From Clostridiales bacterium (lineage in GTDB: Bacteria; Bacillota; Sulfobacillia; RBS10-35), in the NCBI GenBank assembly GCA_018729555.1, contig JAHHQG010000030.1:1-64000 (forward strand): 64,000 nucleotides of DNA, in the 5' to 3' direction. Numbering within the stretch: the stretch's first letter is position 1; each line of letters starts with the position of its first letter. The position numbers and the translations under genes are program-made. The notes beneath the pieces were generated by a model. That model was not told the origin of the DNA, ran no database searches, and saw only the letters and a program-made list of their open reading frames with translations. Of this stretch, positions 9,307 through 18,832 are shown in pieces.

Positions 9307-11505
9307 TCAGCCTGGGTAGCCTTCCGCCGAGGTATCGTCCATGGGAAGCCCGCCGTACGTTTCCAGCCAGCGGAGGATCCGGATGAGGCGATCCAGGGCC
9401 CGCTTCGGCCTGCTGATGGCGTGGTGCTCCCCCTGGTAGATCACCAGCTCCGTGGGCACCCCCCGTTTCTTCAAGGCGAGGTAGAGCATCTCCGCCTGAT
9501 CCAGGGGGCAGCGCCAGTCCTCCTGGCCCGCCGTGATCAAAAGGGGCGTCTTGATGCGGCTGACTCCCACCTTGGGGGAAGACCGCCGGTATCCTTCGGG
9601 ATTCTGCCAGGGCACCCCGTAGTCGTACTGCCACCAGAGGTGGCAGTCGTCGGTGCCGAAGGCTGCCTCGTAGTCGTAAAGGCCGTGCTCCGAAACCGCC
9701 GCCCGGAAAAGGTCGCTGTGACCCACGGCCCAGTTGGTCATGATCCCGCCGTAGGAAAAGCCCGTGACAAAGAGGCGCTCCCGGTCCACCCAACCCTGCT
9801 CTAGGAGGTACTTCACCCCGGAGATGAGATCGTCATGCTCCATGGGCCCCCAGCGGCCTTCGATGGCCTGGCAGAAGCCCTCCCCGTAGGAGATGGACCC
9901 CCGGTAATTCACCTTCAAGATGGCATAGCCCCGGCTGAGAAAGTACTGCTCTTCGAAGCTGAAGCGGGGCTGATCGTAGGACTGGGGCCCCCCGTGGAGG
10001 ATGGCCAGGAGGGGCGGCGGCGTCGATGGAGCCTTGGGCGGAAGGGCGAAAAACCCTTCGATGGCTTCGCCGTCAGAGTTCAAAAAGGTGATCCGCCGGT
10101 AGGGGGAAAGGAGGCGCTCCTCGCGGAAGAAGGCGGTGAAGGTGGTGATGAGCCGGGCCGATGAGCCTTGGGGAAGATCCTTTGCCGAAAGGACCCCCAG
10201 CTCCCTTCCCCCCTCCGGGCGGGACCAGAGAAAGGCGAGGGTGCCCCCAGCCCCATGGGCCGAAAGGATGGTCTCCTCCCTTGAGGGGTAGCCCAGCTCC
10301 ACTTCTCCCTCCACCGTCACCACCCCCAACCTTCCCTGGCCCCGATCGGCCACCAGGACCCACAGGCGACCTTCGTCCAGCCACCCCAGATCCAGGACAT
10401 CCCGGTCCAAGGAGGCGGTGAGCTTTCGGAAGGGGGTCTTTTTCTCGGGGACAGGGTACGCGCGGGCATGGGCCAGGGGATCCTCCGGCTCCCCATCGGG
10501 AACGATCCCCCCGATGGTGACAAACCCCACCCCCACGTAGTCCTTGAGGGGCCGATCCAGGGGCTGGCTATCCTTGAGGTCCACCAGGTAGATCCCCGGC
10601 GCCCGGGTGCTCCGCTCCGGTTCCTCGTGGGCGAGGAGGGCCACCCTCTCCCCCGAGGGGGAAAAGCAAAAGTCCATCACCCGAAGATCCCCAAAGGTCA
10701 CCCGCCGGGCTTCGGCCCCATCGGGAGAAAGGAGCCAGAGGTCGGTGCGGCGGTTGTTGTCGGGATCTCCCGTACGGTTGGAGAGAAACCCGATCCAGCG
10801 CCCGTCGGGGGAAAAGCGGGGCTTCCCTTCGCTGGCGGGGCCTTCCGTCAGCTGGCGCACCTCTTCCGTCTGGAGGTCCAGGAGAAAAAGGTGGCTCTGC
10901 ACCGGATCCAGGTAGCCCTGTCCGTCATACTTATGCTGCACCCGCCGGAGGACAATGGGCCCCCCGTCCTTTCGGATGCTCTTCAAATAGGCCTCTTCTT
11001 CCGCCGTGGGCTGGCGGCCGCTGAAGACCAAGTAGCGTCCATCGGGGGACCAGGCAAAGGACTCCACCCCTTCCTGGTGAAGGGTCAGCTGACGGGGTTC
11101 CCCGCCCCGCTCCAGGTCCAAAAGCCAGATCTGGGGGCGGGGCTTTTCGTCTTTCTCGTCGTCCTTCGCGGAGGGCTCCCCTTGACCTTGCCCCTTCCCT
11201 TTCTCCCGCTCCGTCACCTTTTCTTGGAGCTCGGGATCATAGGGGCGGGGGGAGAGAAAGGCCAGCTTTCGTCCTACCGGCGACCACCGGGGATGGGTTC
11301 CCCCGTGCTTTCCCCGTGTCAGGCGGTGGGGTTCCTCCTCGCCGCTGGACGGCACCACATAGAGATGATCCCGGAATTCATCGTCTTTCCGATGGACGCT
11401 TCGCACCACCAGGGCCACCAGGGATCCGTCGGGGGAAACTTGAAGGTCGGTGATGAGCTGCAGCCGGTGGTAATCCTCCAAACGCAAAAGCTGTTTCTCC
11501 GCCAT
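9307..11505 (-). CDS. S9 family serine peptidase (acylaminoacyl-/dipeptidyl-peptidase type)
   Basis: WD40-like beta-propeller repeats (FSPDGRWIGFLSNR), catalytic GFSYGGIMTNW, late QGEHHAI. Confidence 0.95.
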   Translation of the reverse strand: MAEKQLLRLEDYHRLQLITDLQVSPDGSLVALVVRSVHRKDDEFRDHLYVVPSSGEEEPHRLTRGKHGGTHPRWSPVGRKLAFLSPRPYDPELQEKVTEREKGKGQGQGEPSAKDDEKDEKPRPQIWLLDLERGGEPRQLTLHQEGVESFAWSPDGRYLVFSGRQPTAEEEAYLKSIRKDGGPIVLRRVQHKYDGQGYLDPVQSHLFLLDLQTEEVRQLTEGPASEGKPRFSPDGRWIGFLSNRTGDPDNNRRTDLWLLSPDGAEARRVTFGDLRVMDFCFSPSGERVALLAHEEPERSTRAPGIYLVDLKDSQPLDRPLKDYVGVGFVTIGGIVPDGEPEDPLAHARAYPVPEKKTPFRKLTASLDRDVLDLGWLDEGRLWVLVADRGQGRLGVVTVEGEVELGYPSREETILSAHGAGGTLAFLWSRPEGGRELGVLSAKDLPQGSSARLITTFTAFFREERLLSPYRRITFLNSDGEAIEGFFALPPKAPSTPPPLLAILHGGPQSYDQPRFSFEEQYFLSRGYAILKVNYRGSISYGEGFCQAIEGRWGPMEHDDLISGVKYLLEQGWVDRERLFVTGFSYGGIMTNWAVGHSDLFRAAVSEHGLYDYEAAFGTDDCHLWWQYDYGVPWQNPEGYRRSSPKVGVSRIKTPLLITAGQEDWRCPLDQAEMLYLALKKRGVPTELVIYQGEHHAISRPKRALDRLIRILRWLETYGGLPMDDTSAEGYPG

Positions 11506-11525
11506 GAAAGGTCGTTCCACCTCCG

Positions 11526-12446
11526 TCAGGATTCCAGGATGTCGGTCCCTTCTTCGAACCACGACTGAGGCGCCGGAGCCCCCCAATAGGTCTGGCGCCG
11601 GGGATCGTGGAGCTTCCACCCCCGGGGAGGAAGGTCGGGGTCCAAGGTGGAGTAGTCGCCGGTGTAAAACTCGATCCGATGGCCGTCGGGGTCCCTCAGG
11701 TAGAGGAAAAAGGCGTTGGAGATCCCGTGGCGCCCCGGCCCCCTTTCGATGGCGTGATGATGGCCCGCCGCCGCCAGAATGTCGCATGCGGCCAGGATCC
11801 GGCTTGGCTCGGGGACCCAGAATCCTACGTGGTGGAGCCGGGTTTTCGGTCCCTGCATCAAGGCCACATCGTGGACGTTGGGCTTTCGAAAAAGCCAGGC
11901 CGCCCAGAGGCGGGGCGGACGATCGTCCGTCTCCGTATACTCCGAGAGGCGAAACCCCAGGGCTTGCCGATACCACCGGTAGGCTTCCTCCACATCCGGC
12001 ACCTGCAGGTTGAAGTGGTCCAGGCGCATGGGAGCTCCTCCCCGGTGGTGGTGGAATTCCCGCAGTTCGGATGCCACATGGGCCATCTCAAAAAAGTACT
12101 CCACCGGGAATCCCATGGGATCGACGGTCAAAAGGGAATCCCCCTTGACGCCGTCCCCTTCCTGCCACCTGAAGGGAAGGCCCTTCTCCCGGAAAAAGGC
12201 TTCGGCTTTTGGAAGTTCGTCCGCGCTGGCCAATCGAAAGCTGATGGCTCCCAGGGCCGGCCGGGGGCCCTTCCGGAGGACCAGGGAGTGGTGCAAAAAC
12301 TCCTCCACCCCCCTTAAATAAAGGGCCTCCTTCGTCTTCTCCGTCTCCACAAACCCCAGGACATCCACGTAAAAATGGCGGGAACGTTCCAGATCCGTCA
12401 CATAAAGCTCCGCCGCCGCCGCCCGGAGGATGTTGAAGGACGCCAT
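11526..12446 (-). CDS. hpaD: Extradiol (VOC) ring-cleaving dioxygenase, homoprotocatechuate 2,3-dioxygenase type
   Basis: Two glyoxalase-like modules; RLHHVGFWV and DPDGHRIEFYTGDY metal-ligand contexts; located in an hpa cluster. Confidence 0.85.
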   Translation of the reverse strand: MASFNILRAAAAELYVTDLERSRHFYVDVLGFVETEKTKEALYLRGVEEFLHHSLVLRKGPRPALGAISFRLASADELPKAEAFFREKGLPFRWQEGDGVKGDSLLTVDPMGFPVEYFFEMAHVASELREFHHHRGGAPMRLDHFNLQVPDVEEAYRWYRQALGFRLSEYTETDDRPPRLWAAWLFRKPNVHDVALMQGPKTRLHHVGFWVPEPSRILAACDILAAAGHHHAIERGPGRHGISNAFFLYLRDPDGHRIEFYTGDYSTLDPDLPPRGWKLHDPRRQTYWGAPAPQSWFEEGTDILES

Positions 12447-12464
12447 CCTAAAGCCTCCTCTCCC

Positions 12465-13016
12465 TTACGGCTCATGCTCGTGATAGATGGGCTCCGGCGG
12501 AAGGGGCGGCGCAAAGGGATCCGCTTCCTGGAGGGGCGAAAGGGAAGGCTCCCGCAAGAGGCGGTAGCCTCCCCGCCAAAAGACCAGCGGTCCCCCGGGC
12601 TCGCCTTCGTAAAGGGCCTCCACGCGCCCCAAAAAGAGGAGGTGATCCCCTCCAGGGTACACCGCCTCCAACCGCAAACCCAAGCTGGCAAGGGCCCCTT
12701 CCAGGCGCGGGCCTCCCGCAAAGGGTAGGAAGGTCACCGGCAAGCCTTCCTGGGGTTTGCCCGCAAAGTGGTTGGCCAAGGCCAGTCCGTCCTCCCGCAG
12801 GATGTTGACGGAAAACCCTTCCGAGCGGCGGATGGCCTGGCCGGTGCGGCTCTCCTTGTGGAGCCCCACCAGCACCAGGAGGGGCTCCAGGGAGACGGAG
12901 GTGAAGGCGTTGACGGTGGCCGCCCGGATGGCCCCTCCATCGTATGCGGCCACCACCGTCACCCCTGTGGCAAAAAGCCCCATGACCCGCCGGAAATCCT
13001 TCGCCGTAGGGGCCAT
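12465..13016 (-). CDS. hpaC: Flavin reductase, partner of HpaB
   Basis: FRRVMGLFATGVTVVAAYDGGAIRAATVNAFTSVSLEPLLVLVGL; start/stop overlap with hpaB. Confidence 0.88.
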   Translation of the reverse strand: MAPTAKDFRRVMGLFATGVTVVAAYDGGAIRAATVNAFTSVSLEPLLVLVGLHKESRTGQAIRRSEGFSVNILREDGLALANHFAGKPQEGLPVTFLPFAGGPRLEGALASLGLRLEAVYPGGDHLLFLGRVEALYEGEPGGPLVFWRGGYRLLREPSLSPLQEADPFAPPLPPEPIYHEHEP

Positions 13017-14485
13017 CAGCCATCCCCTTCGCCGTCGGCCCGCTCCAAAAAGGCCCGCACCTTTTCCCGATAGGGTTCCTTGTCATAGGTCTGATAGAGG
13101 GCGCTCCACATGCGCACCGGATCCCCGAAGAAGAAGCGCTCGTAGAGGACCTGGCGGCCGCCAAAGGCGCTCACGGCGATATCCCAGGCCAGGCGGAAGA
13201 GCCTGACCCGGTGCCAGGCATCGGCGTTTCGCCCTTGGAGATAGCGCTCCACCGCCGGCCCGATGGGCCCGCGGAAATCGGCCTCCGTCGGAAGGGCCAT
13301 GAGGCCGCTGGCCCCCAGCTGCTGGATGATCTCCGCCAGGCGGGGGTAGAGCTTGGGATAGAGGTTTCGGGCCGCGTTCAGGGGATTCCAAGCCGGCGTC
13401 ACGATGCCCCAGGCGTCGGGTCGGGCATCGGCTTCCGCCGCCCGCAAAAAGGCCCGCATCATCTCGAGGGTGAGGATCACCTCGGCGGCTTTTTCCTGGA
13501 CATGCTGGAAGCCGTCGATGCCGATGGCATCCATCATCTCCAGAACCACCCCCAAGATGAACTCGGTTTTGGCTACGTTCTTGATGACCACCTGGTGGGC
13601 CATGTGGACCACGGCGTTGGTGGCGGCATAGACCTCGTTGCATTTCTTGGTGTCCTTCAGGAGAAAGACCCTTTCCCAGGGCACCAGGACGTCCTCGAAC
13701 ACCACCACCGCGTCCATCTCTTCGAAGCGGGCCCCCAGGGGATGGTCGAAATGGCTCTTGCCGTAATCGAAGCTCTCCCGGCAGATGTACTTGAGGCCCG
13801 GGGTGTGGGAGGGGATGGCGAAGGCATAGGCGTAGGGGGCATCTTCCGGTTGGTTCTTCAGGACTGTCGACGGAAAGACGATGATCTCATCGGCAAGGGG
13901 CCCCAGGGTGGCCAGCATCCTCGCCCCCCTAACCACGATGCCTGCATCCGTCTCCTTCACGATCCGGGCCGCCAGGTAGGGGTCCTTTTGCCCCGAGGGT
14001 CCCGCGCTCCGGTTGATCTGGGGATTGATCAAGGTGTGGGTGAGGCAGAGGTCGTTTTCCCGCACGTATTCGTAATACCGCCGGATGTTCTCCCCAAAGG
14101 CGGGATCGGCCTCCTCGAAAAAGCCGGCGGCCGCCGCCATGGCCATGAGGCTGGAGTTGAGGTAATCGGGGGTGCGCCCCATCATGCCCCCGGAATAATC
14201 GGCCCACCGCTTCATCATGCGCCGCCGCCTGGCCAGATCCTCATGGGTCCGGGGCTGCAAAAAGCTCATCCCCACCCGATCCCCCGTGGTGGGGGAGATG
14301 TAGGTCATCTCATCCCGGAGCCGGGGATCGTGCTGCATGTCGTAGAGGGCTGCGATGCTCCGGCTGATGTTGCGAAAGGCGGGATGGGACGTGATGCCCG
14401 TCACCACCCGCTCCCCTTCGATCCACACGTCCCGCGGTTCTTCATCCAGCCGCTGCAGATAATCCTGACCGCGCCTCGCTCCCAC
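13016..14485 (-). CDS. hpaB: 4-hydroxyphenylacetate 3-monooxygenase, oxygenase component
   Basis: VTSHPAFRNISRSIAALYDMQHDP, INPQINRS, ARMLATLGPLADEIIVFPS. Confidence 0.95.
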   Translation of the reverse strand: MGARRGQDYLQRLDEEPRDVWIEGERVVTGITSHPAFRNISRSIAALYDMQHDPRLRDEMTYISPTTGDRVGMSFLQPRTHEDLARRRRMMKRWADYSGGMMGRTPDYLNSSLMAMAAAAGFFEEADPAFGENIRRYYEYVRENDLCLTHTLINPQINRSAGPSGQKDPYLAARIVKETDAGIVVRGARMLATLGPLADEIIVFPSTVLKNQPEDAPYAYAFAIPSHTPGLKYICRESFDYGKSHFDHPLGARFEEMDAVVVFEDVLVPWERVFLLKDTKKCNEVYAATNAVVHMAHQVVIKNVAKTEFILGVVLEMMDAIGIDGFQHVQEKAAEVILTLEMMRAFLRAAEADARPDAWGIVTPAWNPLNAARNLYPKLYPRLAEIIQQLGASGLMALPTEADFRGPIGPAVERYLQGRNADAWHRVRLFRLAWDIAVSAFGGRQVLYERFFFGDPVRMWSALYQTYDKEPYREKVRAFLERADGEGDG

Positions 14486-14500
14486 CGGCGTCCCTCCTCT

Positions 14501-15973
14501 TCACGCCTCGCCTACCCCAAAGCGAGGAATGGGATGATCCCCCACCGCCACATGGACGGTGGTGGTCTCCAGGTAAAACTCGAAGCTGTACCGGCCTCCT
14601 TCCCGCCCGATGCCGCTGTCTTTCCAACCGCCAAAGGGGGTCCGGAGATCCCGGACGTTCTGGGAGTTGATCCAGAGAAGGCCCGCCTCCAGCCCCTGGG
14701 CAAAGCGCATGGCGCGCCCCACATCCCGGGTCCAGACATAGGCCGCAAGGCCGTAGCGGACATCGTTCGCCTGGGAAAGGACTTCTTCTTCGTCCTTGAA
14801 GGAAAGGACCGAAAGAACCGGCCCGAAGATCTCCTCCTGAGCCACCCGCATGGAGGGCTTCACCTCCACCAACACGGTGGGTTCCAGGTAATTCCCGTGA
14901 GGAAGGTGGGGCGGCCGCCTCCCCCCGATGGCCACCTCCGCCCCTTCCTTCTGCGCCCCTTCCACGTACCCCATGACCCTCTCCCAGTGCTGGGGGTGGA
15001 TGAGGGGACCCACTTCCGTCTTCTCATCTTCCGGCGGCCCCACCCGGATCTTGGCCACCCGCTTCAATAGGGCATCGAGGAACTCCCGGTAGATGGCCTC
15101 ATGTAAAAAGAGGCGGGAGCTGGCGGTGCACCGCTCCCCGTTCAAGGAAAAAACCCCGAAGATGGCGGCATCCAGGGCCCGCTCCAGGTCGGCGTCGGGA
15201 AAGACGATCATGGGGGATTTCCCCCCCAGCTCCATGGAAAAGCGCTTCAAGGTTCGGGCGCCGTTTTGCATGATGATCTTCCCCGTCTCCGTCTCCCCGG
15301 TGAAGGAGATGAGCTTCACCTTGGGATGGGCTACCAGAGCCGCCCCCGCCTCCTCACCTAGGCCGTGGACCACGTTGAAGACCCCCTCGGGCACCCCCGC
15401 CTCCGCCGCCAGCTCCGCCAGGCGGGTGGCCGTCAGGGGCGACCATTCCGCCGGCTTCAACACGCAGGTATTCCCCGCCGCAAGGCAAGGGGCCACCTTC
15501 CAGGAGGCCAGCATCAAAGGGGTGTTCCAGGGGGTGATGAGCCCCGCCACCCCCACAGGCCGGCGGATGGTGAAGTTCTGAAACTGGCCTTCCACCGTAA
15601 AGCTCTCCCCCACCACGTGGGGCGCTTCTTCGGCAAAGAAGCGGAAGTTCAAGGCCGCCCGCTGGGCCTGGCCCCTGGCCTGCCCGATGGGAAGGCCCGT
15701 ATCCAGGACCTCGATCCGGGCCAGCTCCTCCCCGTGGGCTTCCAGGAGATCCGCCAGGCGATGGAGGACTTTGGCCCTTTCCCTCGGCTTCTTCGCCCAC
15801 CAGCTCTCCCGAAAGGCCTTTTCCGCCTCTTCCACCGCCCGTGCGATGTCCTCCCCATCCCCCGCCGCCGCCTCCGCGATGACCTCATTGGTGGCGGGAT
15901 TAAGGTCCTCCATCCATCGCCCCCGGGCGCTCTCTACAAGCCGGCCGCCGATGAAGTGCAGGGCTTTACGCAT
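14501..15973 (-). CDS. hpaE: 5-carboxymethyl-2-hydroxymuconate-semialdehyde dehydrogenase (ALDH superfamily)
   Basis: ALDH motifs ELGGKSPMIVFPDADLERA, FSLNGERCTASSRLF; operon context. Confidence 0.9.
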   Translation of the reverse strand: MRKALHFIGGRLVESARGRWMEDLNPATNEVIAEAAAGDGEDIARAVEEAEKAFRESWWAKKPRERAKVLHRLADLLEAHGEELARIEVLDTGLPIGQARGQAQRAALNFRFFAEEAPHVVGESFTVEGQFQNFTIRRPVGVAGLITPWNTPLMLASWKVAPCLAAGNTCVLKPAEWSPLTATRLAELAAEAGVPEGVFNVVHGLGEEAGAALVAHPKVKLISFTGETETGKIIMQNGARTLKRFSMELGGKSPMIVFPDADLERALDAAIFGVFSLNGERCTASSRLFLHEAIYREFLDALLKRVAKIRVGPPEDEKTEVGPLIHPQHWERVMGYVEGAQKEGAEVAIGGRRPPHLPHGNYLEPTVLVEVKPSMRVAQEEIFGPVLSVLSFKDEEEVLSQANDVRYGLAAYVWTRDVGRAMRFAQGLEAGLLWINSQNVRDLRTPFGGWKDSGIGREGGRYSFEFYLETTTVHVAVGDHPIPRFGVGEA

Positions 15974-16730
15974 CGTCCAACCCTCCCTCTGCCACCACTT
16001 CGTTTTGCAGCACCGCCAGCCCCGGGATGGCCACCTCCATCACGTCCCCCGGTTTCACCGGCGAGATGCCCGGCGGCGTACCCATGAGAACCACATCCCC
16101 GGGGTAGAGGGTCATAAAGGAGGTGATGAACTCCAACACGTCTCCGATGCCGAAAAGCCAGTCCGAGGTCTTTCCCCGCTGGCGCACTTCCCCGTTGACC
16201 CGCACCTCCAAGGGAAGGTTTCCCGGGTCCCCCACCTCGTCCCACGAGTAGAGGGCGGGTCCTAAAGGGCCGAAGGTGTCAAAGCCCTTGGCCCGAACGG
16301 GGGGCCGGTAAAAGTTCCCGACAAAATCCCGGACCGTCACGTCGTTGGCGAGGGTAAACCCCATGACCGCCTCTTTCGCCTCCCTCGCTCTGAGGCGCCG
16401 GATCTCCTTTCCCACCACCACCGCCAGCTCCCCCTCGTAGTGCATGTACTGCACCCCCCGGGGATAGCGGACGGGAGCCCGGTGGCCGACGAGGGAGCTC
16501 AAGGGTTTGATGAAAAGGATGGGCTCTTTCGGCACCTCCAGGGAAAGCTCCCCGGCGTGGTCGGCGAAATTGAGGGCCAAGCCCACGACGGTCCGGGGCT
16601 TCACGGGGGGAAGGAAGGTGACCTCCTCCTCCGAAAAGCGGCGCCCGCCCGAGGTTAAAAGGACCCTTTCCTCAAAGCGCCACTCCCCTTCGAAAAGCCG
16701 GCCTTCCGCCAGGAAGCGGGCCCGGCTCAT
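15966..16730 (-). CDS. hpaG: Fumarylacetoacetate hydrolase family (HpaG-like decarboxylase/isomerase)
   Basis: YEGELAVVVGKEIRRL, DVTVRDF, GPLGPALYSWDEVGDPGNLPLEVRVNGEVRQ, MGTPPGISPVKPGDVMEVAIPGLAVLQN. Confidence 0.87.
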   Translation of the reverse strand: MSRARFLAEGRLFEGEWRFEERVLLTSGGRRFSEEEVTFLPPVKPRTVVGLALNFADHAGELSLEVPKEPILFIKPLSSLVGHRAPVRYPRGVQYMHYEGELAVVVGKEIRRLRAREAKEAVMGFTLANDVTVRDFVGNFYRPPVRAKGFDTFGPLGPALYSWDEVGDPGNLPLEVRVNGEVRQRGKTSDWLFGIGDVLEFITSFMTLYPGDVVLMGTPPGISPVKPGDVMEVAIPGLAVLQNEVVAEGGLDDA

Positions 16731-17641
16731 GCCGCCCCTCCTCCAAGGAGCCCCCATGCGGCCATGGCTACCCGGAGCCTCTCCTGGTTCGGGCCCGATG
16801 GCGGCACAAGGGGCGGCCGAAGGCGAGGATGGATCTCTCCCATCCAGCCCAGGGCCGTCTTCAAGGGGCCGGGGTTGGTCTCCAGGAAGAGGGCCACGTT
16901 CAGGGGAAGCAGGCGGTAGTGGAGCTCCCGCGCTTCGTCATGCTTGCCTTCCGCCACCAGGTCGTAAAGGCGGGCCAGCTCCCGAGGGAGGAGGTTGGCG
17001 GTGGCCGACACGTGGCCGGCGCCCCCTAAGGCCAGCATGGGGTAGCAGAGGGCCTCGATACCCGAGTAGACGTTGATCCCCGGGCATAGGAGGATCTCCT
17101 GGCTCACCTGCAGGAGATCGGTGTGGGATTCCTTCACCCCGATGATGTTGGCGCAATCGTCGTAGAGGCGGGCCAAGGTCTCGGGCTGCAGGTTCAACGC
17201 CGTCCGCCCGGGGATGTTGTAGAGGATGAGGGGCAGGCTCACCTCCTCCGCAAGGGCCCGGAAATACTGATAAAGCCCCTCTTGGGAGGGGCGGTTGTAG
17301 TAGGGGACGATCACCAGGGCGGCATCGGCCCCTTCCCGTTCGGCAAAGCGGGTGAGGCGAAGGGTCTCTTTGAAGTTGTTGGTGCCGGTCCCCGGCACCG
17401 TGGGCACCTTTCCCCCGGCCTCTTCCACCAAGAGGGCGATCATCCGCTCTCGCTCGTCTAACGTAAGGCTGCTGGGCTCTCCCGTCGTCCCCGTCACGGA
17501 AAGGCCGTGGCTGCCTTCCTCGATATGCCAGCGGATGAGGCGTTTCAGCGCTTTCTCGTCGATGGCGTCGTCTTCCGTAAAGGGCGTCACCAACGGCGCA
17601 ATGGAACCCCGAAGGCGCGCTTGGGCCGCCGGGCGGTCCAT
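16727..17641 (-). CDS. DapA-superfamily aldolase (4-hydroxy-tetrahydrodipicolinate synthase-like)
   Basis: GSIAPLVTPFTEDDAID, GTTGEPSSLTLDER, YYNRPSQEGLYQYF, LILYNIPGRT, IIGVKES (Schiff-base Lys). Confidence 0.9.
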   Translation of the reverse strand: MDRPAAQARLRGSIAPLVTPFTEDDAIDEKALKRLIRWHIEEGSHGLSVTGTTGEPSSLTLDERERMIALLVEEAGGKVPTVPGTGTNNFKETLRLTRFAEREGADAALVIVPYYNRPSQEGLYQYFRALAEEVSLPLILYNIPGRTALNLQPETLARLYDDCANIIGVKESHTDLLQVSQEILLCPGINVYSGIEALCYPMLALGGAGHVSATANLLPRELARLYDLVAEGKHDEARELHYRLLPLNVALFLETNPGPLKTALGWMGEIHPRLRPPLVPPSGPNQERLRVAMAAWGLLGGGAA

Positions 17642-17654
17642 CCCTCTCCCTCCT

Positions 17655-18815
17655 TTACCCCTCATGAAGGAGCTGGTGGATCCGCCGGAGGCCTTCCCGG
17701 ATCTCTTCGGCAGACGCCGCCAGCGAAAGCCGGAGCTCCCCCGCCGACACCTTTCCGAAGGCCGTCCCCGGCACCGCCACCACTCCCTTTTCCAAAAGGA
17801 GCCGCTTGGCGAACTCCCGGCTATCCCCCGCCCGGCTCACATCCACCATGAGGTAGAAGGCCCCCTGGGGGGTGTACCGGTAAAGGCCCAGCTCTTTCGC
17901 CGTCTCGACGGCTTGATCCCGCCGATCCCGATACGCCAGGCGCATGGCAGCCACGTCGTCGGCCGCCCCCCGGAGGCCCGCTAAGGCTGCCTTTTGGGCC
18001 ACCATGGAGGTGGAGCTGTAGAAGGCTTCCGCCACCTTTTGCACCTTCTCCAAAAGCTCTTCCGGCCCCACCAGATACCCCAGACGCCACCCCGTCATGG
18101 CGAAACTCTTGGAAAAGCTGTAGACCGCCAGGGTTCCTTCGGGGTAAAGGGCCCGCATGGACACCGGAGGCTCCCCGAAATAGATCTGGTCGTAGGCTTC
18201 GTCGGAGATGACGAAGAGGCCCTCCCGCCGGGCCACCTCCGCCAGCCCCTCGAGGACCTCCCGGGGAAAGACGGCTCCGGTGGGGTTGGCGGGGCTGTTG
18301 ATGAGGATGGCTTTGGTCCCCTTGGGGATGGAGAGGCGGGAAGGATCGAGGATGTAGCCGTTTTCCGGGTAGAGGGGGTAGAAGGTCGGCCGGGCCCCCA
18401 GGGCCAGGGCCTGGCTGATGGGGTTGGGCCATCCCGGATCGGGGAAGAGGATGATGTCCCCGGGATTCAGGATGGCCGCCTGGGCGAGGAGAAGGGCCCC
18501 GGTGGCCCCGTGGGTGACGAAGACCTCCTCCGGCCGGCAGGGATACCCGTTCACCTCCGCCACCTTCTTGGCGATGGCTTCCCTCAGCTCCAGAGGTCCC
18601 GGCGTCGGGGTATAGGTCATCCGCTCCTCCTGAATGGCCCGGGCCGCCGCCTCGCGGATCACCTGGGGCGTCATGAAGCTGGGCTCGCCGAACTCCAGGT
18701 GGATGAGGCCGGAGCGCCCCTGGCTGAGGGCGGCCATTTCCCGGATGCCGGAACGGGGCAAAACCTCCAAGAGACGGGCAGCACCGTGAAAGGTGAGGGG
18801 ATTCAAGATCGTCAT
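17655..18815 (-). CDS. Class I/II PLP aminotransferase (aspartate/aromatic type)
   Basis: LEFGEPSFMTPQVIREA, ILINSPANPTGAVF, VISDEAYDQIYFG, VYSFSKSFAMTGWRLGYLVGP. Confidence 0.92.
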   Translation of the reverse strand: MTILNPLTFHGAARLLEVLPRSGIREMAALSQGRSGLIHLEFGEPSFMTPQVIREAAARAIQEERMTYTPTPGPLELREAIAKKVAEVNGYPCRPEEVFVTHGATGALLLAQAAILNPGDIILFPDPGWPNPISQALALGARPTFYPLYPENGYILDPSRLSIPKGTKAILINSPANPTGAVFPREVLEGLAEVARREGLFVISDEAYDQIYFGEPPVSMRALYPEGTLAVYSFSKSFAMTGWRLGYLVGPEELLEKVQKVAEAFYSSTSMVAQKAALAGLRGAADDVAAMRLAYRDRRDQAVETAKELGLYRYTPQGAFYLMVDVSRAGDSREFAKRLLLEKGVVAVPGTAFGKVSAGELRLSLAASAEEIREGLRRIHQLLHEG

Positions 18816-18832
18816 TCCTCCCCCCGCATCTT

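Noticed and set aside
16727-17641. Confident annotation as dapA of the lysine pathway
   Set aside because: Fold-level motifs are shared by many DapA-superfamily lyases; operon context points to aromatic catabolism, so only the superfamily call is made.
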